A stretch of DNA of 64,000 nucleotides from Brevundimonas pondensis (GTDB taxonomy: Bacteria > Pseudomonadota > Alphaproteobacteria > Caulobacterales > Caulobacteraceae), in contig NZ_CP062006.1 in NCBI RefSeq assembly GCF_017487345.1, positions 558,001-622,000 of the forward strand, written 5' to 3'. How positions within the stretch are numbered: position 1 is the stretch's first letter; each line of letters starts with the position of its first letter. Below, piece by piece: positions 16,347 through 24,626 of this stretch. The notes under the pieces are model-generated. The model had not been told where the DNA came from. It ran no database searches and saw only the letters and a list, made by a program, of their open reading frames with translations. Both the position numbers and the translations under genes were made by a program.

Positions 16347-17279
16347 ATGGACATGAACGCTACTCCGCAATCCGGCCAGCGCGTGCCATTTGGCACGAGG
16401 CCGGGCCTCGCCACGGTGACCTGGTTCCACCGCAAGCCTGAGCATTCCAACCAGCACTGCCTGTATTGCGGCGAGTTCGTCGGGGTTGGATCGGTTGTCG
16501 AAAGCGACAAGGAGCATCTGATCAACCGGCGTATCGCTGCGCCGGGTCTGATGGCTGATCCCAAGGCCTTCAACTTCATCTTTCGGGCCTGCAAGCGGTG
16601 CAACCGCGAGAAGGCTGAGATCGAGGATCACATTTCGGCGGTGACGCTCCTGACCAGCCCTGGCCGCGAGGACCCCCTGATTGACGCGGTTGCGTGCGCC
16701 AAGGCGGCGGCGTCTTTCGACCGGCGACGTGGACAACCGGTTGGCCAGGTTCGGCATGAGTTCAAGGTGGCCATGGGGCCATTCACCTTCGGGATGATCG
16801 CTGGCGCCCAGGTGGAACCAGACGCTATCCGGCTGCTGGCCTTTCGGCACGTCCAGGGCATTTTCAGCCTTTGCACCAGTCTGGATCCTCGCCGCAGCGA
16901 GACTACGCGTCTGCTGTCTGGCGATCGGTTTGGTTTTTTCAGCGCCTATTCCTACCGCGACTGGGGTAACCCCAAGCTCCTGGAGATCGCACGCCGAGCT
17001 CACGGCTATGTCCGTCTCGCCGAGTTCACGACAGCTGATGGTTTCTTTCGTGCCGCCCTGCGACCCGGCCCGGAGGGAGACCCGTGGTTCTGGGCGTTGG
17101 AGTGGAACCAGAACTATAGGATCGTCGGCTGGATCGGAGACCCGTTCACGCCGCCTGCGCCCTTTCAGGACTTGCCGCCGTTGACATGGCACCGCATCAG
17201 TCCCACCGACCGCATTCGGGAGGAAGCGCCACTCCCCGAAAACGCTGAAGACCTTCTGTTCGACCCGGTCGCGAGTTGA
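16347..17279 (+). CDS. HNH-type zinc-motif protein, putative nuclease
   Basis: A 310-residue protein. Its N-terminal region has CLYCG, then KEHLINRR, then CKRCNREKAE. This C-x2-C, H, C-x2-C-N arrangement is typical of HNH endonucleases. The C-terminal 200 residues show no known motif but have many aromatic residues (HRISPTDRIREE at the end). The start is taken at ATG 16347 because upstream in-frame sequence lacks a matching signal. It is one of two HNH-type genes flanking this stretch; the other is convergent. Confidence 0.58.
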   Translation: MDMNATPQSGQRVPFGTRPGLATVTWFHRKPEHSNQHCLYCGEFVGVGSVVESDKEHLINRRIAAPGLMADPKAFNFIFRACKRCNREKAEIEDHISAVTLLTSPGREDPLIDAVACAKAAASFDRRRGQPVGQVRHEFKVAMGPFTFGMIAGAQVEPDAIRLLAFRHVQGIFSLCTSLDPRRSETTRLLSGDRFGFFSAYSYRDWGNPKLLEIARRAHGYVRLAEFTTADGFFRAALRPGPEGDPWFWALEWNQNYRIVGWIGDPFTPPAPFQDLPPLTWHRISPTDRIREEAPLPENAEDLLFDPVAS

Positions 17280-17332
17280 ACGCGCCTCGGTAGCCCGACC
17301 CAGTGCGCAGTCCGCCGGCGGGACGCAGAAGC

Positions 17333-18112
17333 CTACGGGCGTCGACCGCCGAGCCGGCTCCAGCCCTCGCCCCCCCGCGTCTTCCGCAACTCGCCTTCGA
17401 TCCGATCAAGGCCTTTTTGATCCTGCAGAAGGTCGAGCAAGAAGCTGACGCCGAAGATCGTCACGGGAACGATCAGGCCTTCAGGTCCCTTCCAGGGCGC
17501 CGAAACCTCATGGCCGTCTCCGGCTCCGGCATCCATCACGATCACGGCAAAGTCCCCGGCGCTGTGTCGGACATAGGCGCGGACCGGATCGAACGCGGGG
17601 TCGAGAGCCCGCGGCAGGCCGAAGTAGAGGGCGACGGTTTCCAGACCGATCTTGTAGAGGGCCCGCCGAAGCTTGGGATCCCGACCAATATCCATGCTGA
17701 ACCGCAGTGTGCCGACGCGGCCGTCCCGGCTCATCTCGACCGAATGGATTCCGGTCGCGCGTCCCGCGGGTTTAAGGGGGCGACCGTCGATAATCACGTC
17801 GTCGGGGCCTGCGTTCAGATGAAGGATCGGTCCGTTCGGGCCCTGCGCGCCGCGCAATGGCGCCCATCCTTCGATGGTGGGGCGCCGGCCCTTCTTACGT
17901 GGGATTCCTGCCATCACCGTCTGCACCTCGAACTGACGCACAAGCGCCTGATCGACGTGGCCCAGTCCGTTGTTGCAACGCTCGCAGACGCCTTCATGCA
18001 GGACGAAGCCTTCAGGGCAGCCCAAGGCCTCGGGAATGATGTGTTCAAGCGACGGCGCGTACCGTGTCGCTCCGCACCAGAGACAGGCATGAACTTGAGG
18101 CGCGCTAGGCAT
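17333..18112 (-). CDS. HNH endonuclease family protein
   Basis: A 259-residue protein. The N-terminus has CLWCG, SLEHIIPEALG and CERCNNGLG, an HNH-5 type zinc and catalytic arrangement. The rest probably forms a recognition or partner domain. The stop lies 53 bases from the stop of the convergent HNH-type gene. The start is unusual: GGAGG directly abuts the ATG, so initiation may be weak. It lies between the HEPN cargo and parB. Confidence 0.66.
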   Translation of the reverse strand: MPSAPQVHACLWCGATRYAPSLEHIIPEALGCPEGFVLHEGVCERCNNGLGHVDQALVRQFEVQTVMAGIPRKKGRRPTIEGWAPLRGAQGPNGPILHLNAGPDDVIIDGRPLKPAGRATGIHSVEMSRDGRVGTLRFSMDIGRDPKLRRALYKIGLETVALYFGLPRALDPAFDPVRAYVRHSAGDFAVIVMDAGAGDGHEVSAPWKGPEGLIVPVTIFGVSFLLDLLQDQKGLDRIEGELRKTRGGEGWSRLGGRRP

Positions 18113-18390
18113 CCTCCATGTCTAGACCGAGTCGCGAGCCGTCCGATCCAGCGCTAAGGGCTCCGCCCTCGCGTGGGCCAGGGTGCGCGGCTTCGCCGCC
18201 GGATCGGCCGGTCTCCCCGGCCTTCCGCGCCGGCGACAAGGGCGACGCTGGGCATGATCGGAGGCTTGTGCAGGCCGGGCGATCCCCCTCCGGCCGATCC
18301 GCCCTGGCCCTTGCTACCCCGGTCTCGCCGACGGGCAGGGTTTCAGGCGCGCCTTTCGCGTGCCTGCAACCCTTGCCCAAGGAGGCAGAC

Positions 18391-20448
18391 ATGACTGCTC
18401 AATCCACCCAAGCCCGTATCCCTGCGGCGGCTGACGCCGCCGCTTGCGAGGTGACGCCCGAGCCGGTCCACGGCGCGCAGATTGTGGTTCCCCTGAACCG
18501 GTTGAAGGCGTCCCCGAGGAACGCCCGGAAGTTCAAGCACACCGAGGCGGGGATCGAGGCGCTGGCCGCGTCGATCAAGGCCAAGGGGGTGTTGCAGCCG
18601 CCCGTGGTGGAAATCGAGAGGGACGCCGAAGGCGTGGCTACGGGGAACTACCTCGTCACCATCGGGGAAGGGCGGCGCACGGCGCTGCGGCTGCTGGCCA
18701 AGCGCAAAGCGATTAAGCACACCCATCCGGTCAGGGTGACGGTCGATGCCGAGAACGACGCCCATGAAATCAGTCTGGATGAGAACATCACCCGCGAGGC
18801 CATGCACCCGGCCGACCAGTTCGAGGCTTTCAAGCGCCTCGCGGACGAATGCGGTTACGGCCCTGAGGAGATCGGCGCCCGGTTCGGGGTGACGGCGAAT
18901 GTGGTGCGTCAGCGTCTGCGCCTCGGGGCGGCGGCGGCGGAACTGATGACGGCCTATCGGGACGGGGCGCTGGCGCTGGACCAATTGATGGCCTTCTGCG
19001 TCAGCGCCGATCAGGACCGCCAGCGGCAGGTGTTCGAACAGATGGGCGACTATAGGCCCGTCCACGCTATCCGACGGGCGATGACCGAGGCCAAGGTGCG
19101 GGCTGACGACCGCCGCGCGCTCTTCGTCGGCGTCGAGACCTATGAGGCCGAGGGCGGGTCGGTGTTACGCGACCTCTTCACCGAGGACGGCGGCGGCTGG
19201 CTGGAAGACCCCTCGCTTCTGGACCGGCTGGTTGATGAAAAGCTGGTCGGTCTGGCCGATGACCTGCGCCAGCGCGAGGGCTGGAAGTGGGCCGAGGCGG
19301 CGTCCGACTATGCGGAGGTCAGCGCCCTGGGCCGGGTCTATCCGGTCGAGGTCGTTCGGTCTGATGCCGAGGCGGCGCAGATCGCGGCCCTGTCGGAGGA
19401 ATACGACGCCCTTGTGTCTGGGACCGATGCTGGGGACGCCCTGTCGCCCGAGGCGGACGCGCGGCTCGAGGAGATCGACAAGACCCTTCAAGCCTGTGGG
19501 CCCGATTTCGACTACTCGCCCGAAGCCAAGGCGCGGGCTGGGGTCATGGTCCTGCTTGGCCATGATGGGCTGGCCCGGTTCGAGCGGGGTCTGGTGCGGG
19601 CCGAGGATGTGGTCAGTGACCGTGCCGCCGATCCGGAGCCGCCTAAGAGCTGGACGGAAGCGGAAAGCGGGGAGGGCGAGGCGGCGTCCACTCCAGCGGA
19701 CGCCGACGAAGGCTTGGCACCCCTGTCGGAACGGCTGGTGATCGATCTGACCGCCCACCGCACCATGGGGCTGCGCGACGCGGTTCAGGCCGACGCGAAC
19801 ATCGCCCTGACGGTCGTGATCCACGCCCTCGCCTTGCAGGTCTTCTACCCGGCGTGGGGCGTCTGGACGCCCCTGCAACTGCGCATGAGCGTGACCGGTC
19901 TGGAACGGTTGGCGCCGGGGGTCAGCGACGGCCCCGCCGGAAGGCGTGTAGCCGACCGGATGGAAGCTTGGGGCGCGCGGCTTCCTGAGGAGGCTCGAGA
20001 CCTCTGGGCTGTTCTGACGCTCATGGCGCCGTCGGACCTGCTGGACCTGATGGCCTGTTGCACCGGCGTCGGCCTCTACGCCGTGCGCGATCCGCATGAC
20101 CGCAAGCCGGACGCCTTGGCCCATGCCGAGACGCTGGCGACCGTCACCGGTCTGGACATGACCGCCACGTGGTCTGCGACCGCAGCGAGCTATTTCTCGC
20201 GGGTGTCGAAAGCGCGGGTGCTGGAAGCCGTGACCGAGGCGACGAGCGCTGAGGAAACCGGGCGGATCGCCGGCTTCAAGAAGGGCGATATGGCGGACGC
20301 TGCCGAACGGCTGGTCGAGGGGAAGGGATGGCTGCCGTTCGTGCTGCGCACCGTCCCGGCGGTCGATCCCGACGCCCGGGAGCCGGAAGGGGAGGAGACG
20401 TCTGCTGCGCCGGGCGGTGACGACGCCTACCGGTTCGCCGCCGAATAG
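18391..20448 (+). CDS. ParB/RepB/Spo0J family partition-type protein
   Basis: A 685-residue protein with an N-terminal ParB nuclease-like domain. Blocks are VPLNRLKASPRNARK, then IKAKGVLQPPVVE, then VTIGEGRRTALRL, and a helix-turn-helix region near GARFGVTANVVRQRLRLG. The C-terminal 400 residues have no recognised motif. Proteins of this form lie next to ardC and mob genes in alphaproteobacterial plasmids and integrative elements. No parA is nearby, so a role in element maintenance or gene control is possible but unproven. AAGGAGG precedes the ATG at ideal spacing. Confidence 0.85.
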   Translation: MTAQSTQARIPAAADAAACEVTPEPVHGAQIVVPLNRLKASPRNARKFKHTEAGIEALAASIKAKGVLQPPVVEIERDAEGVATGNYLVTIGEGRRTALRLLAKRKAIKHTHPVRVTVDAENDAHEISLDENITREAMHPADQFEAFKRLADECGYGPEEIGARFGVTANVVRQRLRLGAAAAELMTAYRDGALALDQLMAFCVSADQDRQRQVFEQMGDYRPVHAIRRAMTEAKVRADDRRALFVGVETYEAEGGSVLRDLFTEDGGGWLEDPSLLDRLVDEKLVGLADDLRQREGWKWAEAASDYAEVSALGRVYPVEVVRSDAEAAQIAALSEEYDALVSGTDAGDALSPEADARLEEIDKTLQACGPDFDYSPEAKARAGVMVLLGHDGLARFERGLVRAEDVVSDRAADPEPPKSWTEAESGEGEAASTPADADEGLAPLSERLVIDLTAHRTMGLRDAVQADANIALTVVIHALALQVFYPAWGVWTPLQLRMSVTGLERLAPGVSDGPAGRRVADRMEAWGARLPEEARDLWAVLTLMAPSDLLDLMACCTGVGLYAVRDPHDRKPDALAHAETLATVTGLDMTATWSATAASYFSRVSKARVLEAVTEATSAEETGRIAGFKKGDMADAAERLVEGKGWLPFVLRTVPAVDPDAREPEGEETSAAPGGDDAYRFAAE

Positions 20449-20470
20449 GCGACGTCAGCCCTGAAAACTC

Positions 20471-20503
20471 GCCGCGCGCCCTTGGGGGGCGCGCGGCTTT
20501 TTT
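20471..20503 (+). terminator. Rho-independent terminator after parB
   Basis: An 11-bp perfect GC stem (20471-20481 with 20487-20497), a five-base loop TTGGG, and six T residues directly after. It lies 22 bases past the parB stop. It could also end the convergent protease transcript, although the T tract favours the plus strand. Confidence 0.93.
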
Positions 20504-20551
20504 GTTTTCCTCCCCGATCGACTAAGTCCCTCCTTGCGGTCGGGACGCCCT

Positions 20552-21988
20552 CTATCGCTTTCGCCTTGACGGAATGAGCGCGCTGGACGTCACGACCATG
20601 TCGGCGAAGCCCCCGGAGTCCGGTACAAGAACCGCCTCGATGCGGAAGTAGGCGCGATGGATAAACTCCATTCGCGCCACATCATCCTCGACCTCGATGT
20701 TCAAGAACTCGGCGGCCATGGCGTCTACGTGCGCCAAGTGGAACGCCGCTGGCATTTCGAGCGTCCAGACCAGCGTCAGCATTCGAATGAAGAACTCGAC
20801 CTGCATCGTGCCGTTCGGGCGATCCTCGGCCCGCATCAACTCGAGATCCTCGACCCCCTCGAAGTCCTCCACTGAAAATCCGGAAACCTCGGTCAGAAGT
20901 TCCGACGGGACCCCCGCAGCGACGAGGAAGTCGGCCATTTTTGCTGTCGAGAAGCGCGTGAGCGCCATCACGACGGCGAGGGCGCCTTCTTCCTCCAGTT
21001 CGGCGCCCCATTGCTCGACGAACTCACTGCGCTCGTCGCGTGTAAGAGCCCGTCGGCCCTCGCCGTCTGAGGTTTCGATAGGCGCTGATGTCGCGAACAA
21101 CGCCGCTTCCTCGGTCGACAGGTTGAACGTGACCTCGCCCCAAGGATTTCGATCGACGTCGCCAGACAGTTTGGCCAGACTGGCGGCTTTCGCGCCCAAC
21201 AGACTTACGGTCTCGTTTCGCGAGAGCCTAGGGATCGGGCCTTTAACGCGAAGGCGGAGCGCGTCCCAGATCAGGGTCATGTAGGACGGCCCGCCGTCTG
21301 GAGACGACGACACCACGCCGACGACTTCGCCGTCGGCGTTCACGACGGCGCCGCCGCTCATGCCGCCGATCGTTTCCATGCCCACCTCGAAGCAAGGTGA
21401 CGGCATGCGCTCGCCTCTACCCATTGGGAACGCCTGGGTGACGATTCCGGATGAGATCATGGGGCTGATGTGGGCCGAGCCGCCTTGGAGATCCTGATGC
21501 CGAAATCCGATCGCCCATAGGCGGTCGCCGAGCAATGGCAGGGTGACGCGCATCGGGGCGAGAGACAGGGGCGCCGCCTCGAGCGCATCGGAGTTCAGGC
21601 TGCAGCTGATCAATGTGATGTCCGAGGATACCGTTACGTCGTGGTAGAAGGCGCTGGGGCTCGACAGCGTCGAAAACCCGATGGGAAGCCATGCCCGCGC
21701 GGCGTCTGGCAGGAAGCTGAGAAGCACGGGCGTCTCCCCGGCCGCCTCGATCTCATCGATCACATGCGTGGCGGTCAGCACCATTCCGGGAGCGACCATC
21801 ACTCCGCTTCCCACGATGGTCATCCCTTCCGATCCCGTCATGCCGACGGCGACGAAGGCGTCCCCCGCCTGGTGCAACGACTCAAGCGAACCGATGCCGT
21901 CCTCGTCCGTGAAGACTGGTGTCGCCCACGACAGCTTGAGATTCGCGAGTTCAGGGTTGGCGTGCGTGATGCGGACCGAGTGGGACAT
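20552..21988 (-). CDS. Trypsin-like serine protease-domain protein
   Basis: A 478-residue protein with a chymotrypsin-like protease domain of about residues 45-250. The triad is visible: His in LTATHVID, Asp in SDITLIS, and Ser in IGGMSGGAVVN. There is no signal peptide, so it acts in the cytoplasm. The C-terminal half (about 260-470) is helical and of no known family. It diverges from the three-gene operon starting at 22117 across 128 bases. Cytoplasmic trypsin-like proteases occur in several defence systems, where they activate or degrade partners (family knowledge; the link here is inference). Confidence 0.78.
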   Translation of the reverse strand: MSHSVRITHANPELANLKLSWATPVFTDEDGIGSLESLHQAGDAFVAVGMTGSEGMTIVGSGVMVAPGMVLTATHVIDEIEAAGETPVLLSFLPDAARAWLPIGFSTLSSPSAFYHDVTVSSDITLISCSLNSDALEAAPLSLAPMRVTLPLLGDRLWAIGFRHQDLQGGSAHISPMISSGIVTQAFPMGRGERMPSPCFEVGMETIGGMSGGAVVNADGEVVGVVSSSPDGGPSYMTLIWDALRLRVKGPIPRLSRNETVSLLGAKAASLAKLSGDVDRNPWGEVTFNLSTEEAALFATSAPIETSDGEGRRALTRDERSEFVEQWGAELEEEGALAVVMALTRFSTAKMADFLVAAGVPSELLTEVSGFSVEDFEGVEDLELMRAEDRPNGTMQVEFFIRMLTLVWTLEMPAAFHLAHVDAMAAEFLNIEVEDDVARMEFIHRAYFRIEAVLVPDSGGFADMVVTSSALIPSRRKR

Positions 21989-22116
21989 GCGGGTCTCCGG
22001 CAGGGGATAAGTCAGGGCTGTCCTTACGCTATCAGGCCTGACCGATCTGTTCGTGTATTGTTCTTGCGGCGAATGAGGCTAGGATTGCCACCTTTGCCAT
22101 TGTGAGGACAGCGGGA

Positions 22117-23106
22117 ATGACGACCGGTTCGCTCTATGCGCGCATGCGGACCCACGGGACCCTCTCGGAACCGAAGGAGGACATCCCGGACGCCGTGTTC
22201 GCGCTGCCGTCGACCGTGCACTGGATGAGGGCCATGGCGATCCTCGTGACGTCGCTGGATGTCGGTTTCGGAACGGGGCGTGGCTTCTATCAACGCGTGC
22301 AGCGCAAGACTCTTCCAGAGCCGCAACTGAACTCGATCTACGAACAGCTGCTCTTCGCCTTGAATCAGCTGGCGACGCTCGACGTGCTGGCGACAGCCGC
22401 CAACAAGGCCGATGTCGCGCGAAACGGCATCGTGGCCTGGTACTACGGCGTCTATGGCGCGGCCTCGGCGATGATTGCAGCGGCAGACGGATCGTTCCCT
22501 GAGACCCACGCCGCGACCGCGCGGCAATGGGACCGTCAGTTTGTGGTTCCGGGTCTCGTTATGCCGCCGTTCGCTGACCGCATCGATCGTCTGGGCAAGG
22601 CCGATGTGGAAGAGGCGCTGCGGGGGCCTCGCGCCCGCGGCAAGCATTCGCTGACCACCCGTCCCGAGACGGTGAACGACGCTTGGGGCTGTATGGCGGA
22701 GTATCTGTCCGGAAGCGCGAGCTGGGAGCAGTGGAACCTTCAGCAGTCCGTCAAGGACGCTCCCGCCTTCCGCGCCCTCGGGGTAAGCGATTTCAAGACG
22801 AAAGCTGCAAGGGCCCTGCGCGACGAGGCCTTCAATCGCCGGGGCCTTTGCTTTCTTCACGAGGCGTTCCGTTACCGGGGGAAGGCCAACTATCGCGACG
22901 CCATCTACCTGGCCTACGGGAAGTCCGTGCCCAGGACGCTGGACGGGTTCATCGCGGATCTGCGTGTGGTGCTCGCCGCCTTCAGCGGCATGGCCGCGGC
23001 CTATTGCGCGGCGAGGGTGGGTCGCGAGGAGTGGGACTGGTTTGTCGGAGATCTCGCCGAGCGCGGGGCGATCTCGATTTCGGCCGCTGACGTGTGGAGC
23101 CGATGA
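22117..23106 (+). CDS. Helical HEPN-like protein, first gene of a three-gene operon
   Basis: A 329-residue protein of no family that I recognise with certainty. The middle segment WYYGVYGAASAMIAA resembles the second helix of HEPN folds, and RGKANYRDAIYLAYG near residue 260 resembles a second HEPN-like helix with polar residues. No membrane segment is evident. The stop overlaps the next start as ATGA. The position in front of an HNH-like protein and a membrane protein, with a divergent protease, suggests a multi-gene defence locus. Confidence 0.5.
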   Translation: MTTGSLYARMRTHGTLSEPKEDIPDAVFALPSTVHWMRAMAILVTSLDVGFGTGRGFYQRVQRKTLPEPQLNSIYEQLLFALNQLATLDVLATAANKADVARNGIVAWYYGVYGAASAMIAAADGSFPETHAATARQWDRQFVVPGLVMPPFADRIDRLGKADVEEALRGPRARGKHSLTTRPETVNDAWGCMAEYLSGSASWEQWNLQQSVKDAPAFRALGVSDFKTKAARALRDEAFNRRGLCFLHEAFRYRGKANYRDAIYLAYGKSVPRTLDGFIADLRVVLAAFSGMAAAYCAARVGREEWDWFVGDLAERGAISISAADVWSR

Positions 23107-24626
23107 AGGTTTCCGCGACGCTCCCGATTCCCAATCTCGCGACCGCCAGCGATCAAGAGATCGAAAGCCTCTTTCCCTCCTTCGACGGCCGGTGGAGCGC
23201 CCAGACGAAGGCGCTGTTGGCGCAGCACGGCGCCGAGCGGTTGGATCTGGACGACAACTGGGCCAGCGTGCCGCCGACGTGGCGTTGCGGCCCATGCGGC
23301 CGCTACAAGGCCGAGCTCGCCCGCCTATCGGAAGCCGGGGTTCTGATCTGCCGGCTGGACTGGCATCACGATCATCTTCGCGATCACGGGAAGCGGGTCT
23401 TGAAGCGCGACGGAAGTCGTCCGTCTGAACCCGAGGCCTTTCGCCGCTGGTTCGGCGCCGTCGAGGCATGCAAGGACCTCATCGAGCGCTTTCATCCGTC
23501 GTTTGTCTGCGTAGACTGCAACGCGGCGGACGGAGACGCCAAACGCAGGCTCAAAGGGATCGTCCATCCCGAGTTCAGCTTCTCTCCTGCCGAGATCGCC
23601 GCCTTCATCACCGTCCAGCCGGGCCGCTCCCACAAGGTCGATGTCGAGAAGGCCGAGGCGATATGGAAATTGGTCGAGGACGATGTTCTCGACCGGATTT
23701 CGTTTACCGACCTGCTTGCCGAGAGAGTGGCCAAAGGTCGGCATCAGCGACAGGGTCGAAAGCACTGGTCTGAGCCGCCGCTGGGCCCGTTGCTCAGGGA
23801 CATGTCACGTAATCCGATCTATCCCGCGCGGATGCTGTTGCAACTGCCGGCGGACCTTTCCGCGCGCTCGCTCCAGAAGGACGGCTTCCGATCATCGCTC
23901 AAATCCAAGGTTCAACCCGTCCGCGTTCCATCGAGAGCCGAGTTCGACGCTTTCACTGCAGCCCAAGACCCGCGGTCACCCTGGGTGCGGCACGATGCAG
24001 ACTGGGCGTGCCCGAGCTGCGATCGGTCTCGCTTCGAGTGCCTTCGCGCGTCCGGCAAAGGCAAGTGGACCGGCCGCCTTCACCGGCTGCACGTCTATCA
24101 GGACGAAGACGATGACGACGCCCTGCGGTGGCGAAACGGCTGGGACGAGGGTGGCCTGACGTACCGAACGCACGCCGACGTCTATCTCTGTCAGGATTGT
24201 CGTCTGGTCATCACCGACACCAACAAGGGGCTGAAGAGTCCCTCGGAGGACTGCTTGAAGATCGACGATCTTCGGGCGTTGGTCGGAGGGGCGGCTCCGC
24301 ACACGCGGCCCGAGGTCGACCTTGAGGCCGCGTTGACGCTCGCGGAAGAAAATTTCGAACACGCCGAGGCCGCCCGGATCTACTGGCATCACCGGTGCAC
24401 TGCGGTGGCTGTGCTTGGCCAGTACGACCACCTGACGAAGTGGCGGGGGGCCGATCGCGAAACAGCGATGTGGATCGTCCTGGAAAAGGTCGGACGCTAC
24501 GATCTCGAAGGCGAGGAACTTCCCGGGATGCTGGATTTCATGCTGGCAGAGGGCGCGCGGTTTTCGGCCGAGGGCGAGGCGTTGCGGTCGGCCCAACGGG
24601 CGGGCGGGACAGGAGAGACACAATGA
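23103..24626 (+). CDS. HNH-like double zinc-motif protein, second gene of the operon
   Basis: A 507-residue protein with two zinc-binding regions of similar order. The first (about residues 60-155) has CGPCGRYK, DWHHDHLRDHG and CVDCNAADGD, which fits an HNH nuclease fold. The second (about 300-385) has CPSCDRSRF, LHRLHVYQ and CQDCRLVITDTNKG. The two look like a duplicated module, with HHDH as the likely catalytic histidines in the first. It overlaps both neighbours by ATGA, so translation is coupled and the three products are probably made together. Confidence 0.6.
   Translation: MKVSATLPIPNLATASDQEIESLFPSFDGRWSAQTKALLAQHGAERLDLDDNWASVPPTWRCGPCGRYKAELARLSEAGVLICRLDWHHDHLRDHGKRVLKRDGSRPSEPEAFRRWFGAVEACKDLIERFHPSFVCVDCNAADGDAKRRLKGIVHPEFSFSPAEIAAFITVQPGRSHKVDVEKAEAIWKLVEDDVLDRISFTDLLAERVAKGRHQRQGRKHWSEPPLGPLLRDMSRNPIYPARMLLQLPADLSARSLQKDGFRSSLKSKVQPVRVPSRAEFDAFTAAQDPRSPWVRHDADWACPSCDRSRFECLRASGKGKWTGRLHRLHVYQDEDDDDALRWRNGWDEGGLTYRTHADVYLCQDCRLVITDTNKGLKSPSEDCLKIDDLRALVGGAAPHTRPEVDLEAALTLAEENFEHAEAARIYWHHRCTAVAVLGQYDHLTKWRGADRETAMWIVLEKVGRYDLEGEELPGMLDFMLAEGARFSAEGEALRSAQRAGGTGETQ

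Noticed and set aside
18113..18390. N-terminal extension of parB
   Set aside because: The in-frame upstream sequence translates as Pro/Arg/Gly-rich shadow. AAGGAGG sits directly before ATG 18391.
22024..23469. 481-codon minus-strand open frame
   Set aside because: It is antisense to the first two genes of the three-gene operon and has Arg/Pro-rich shadow composition. The plus-strand genes show ATGA coupling.
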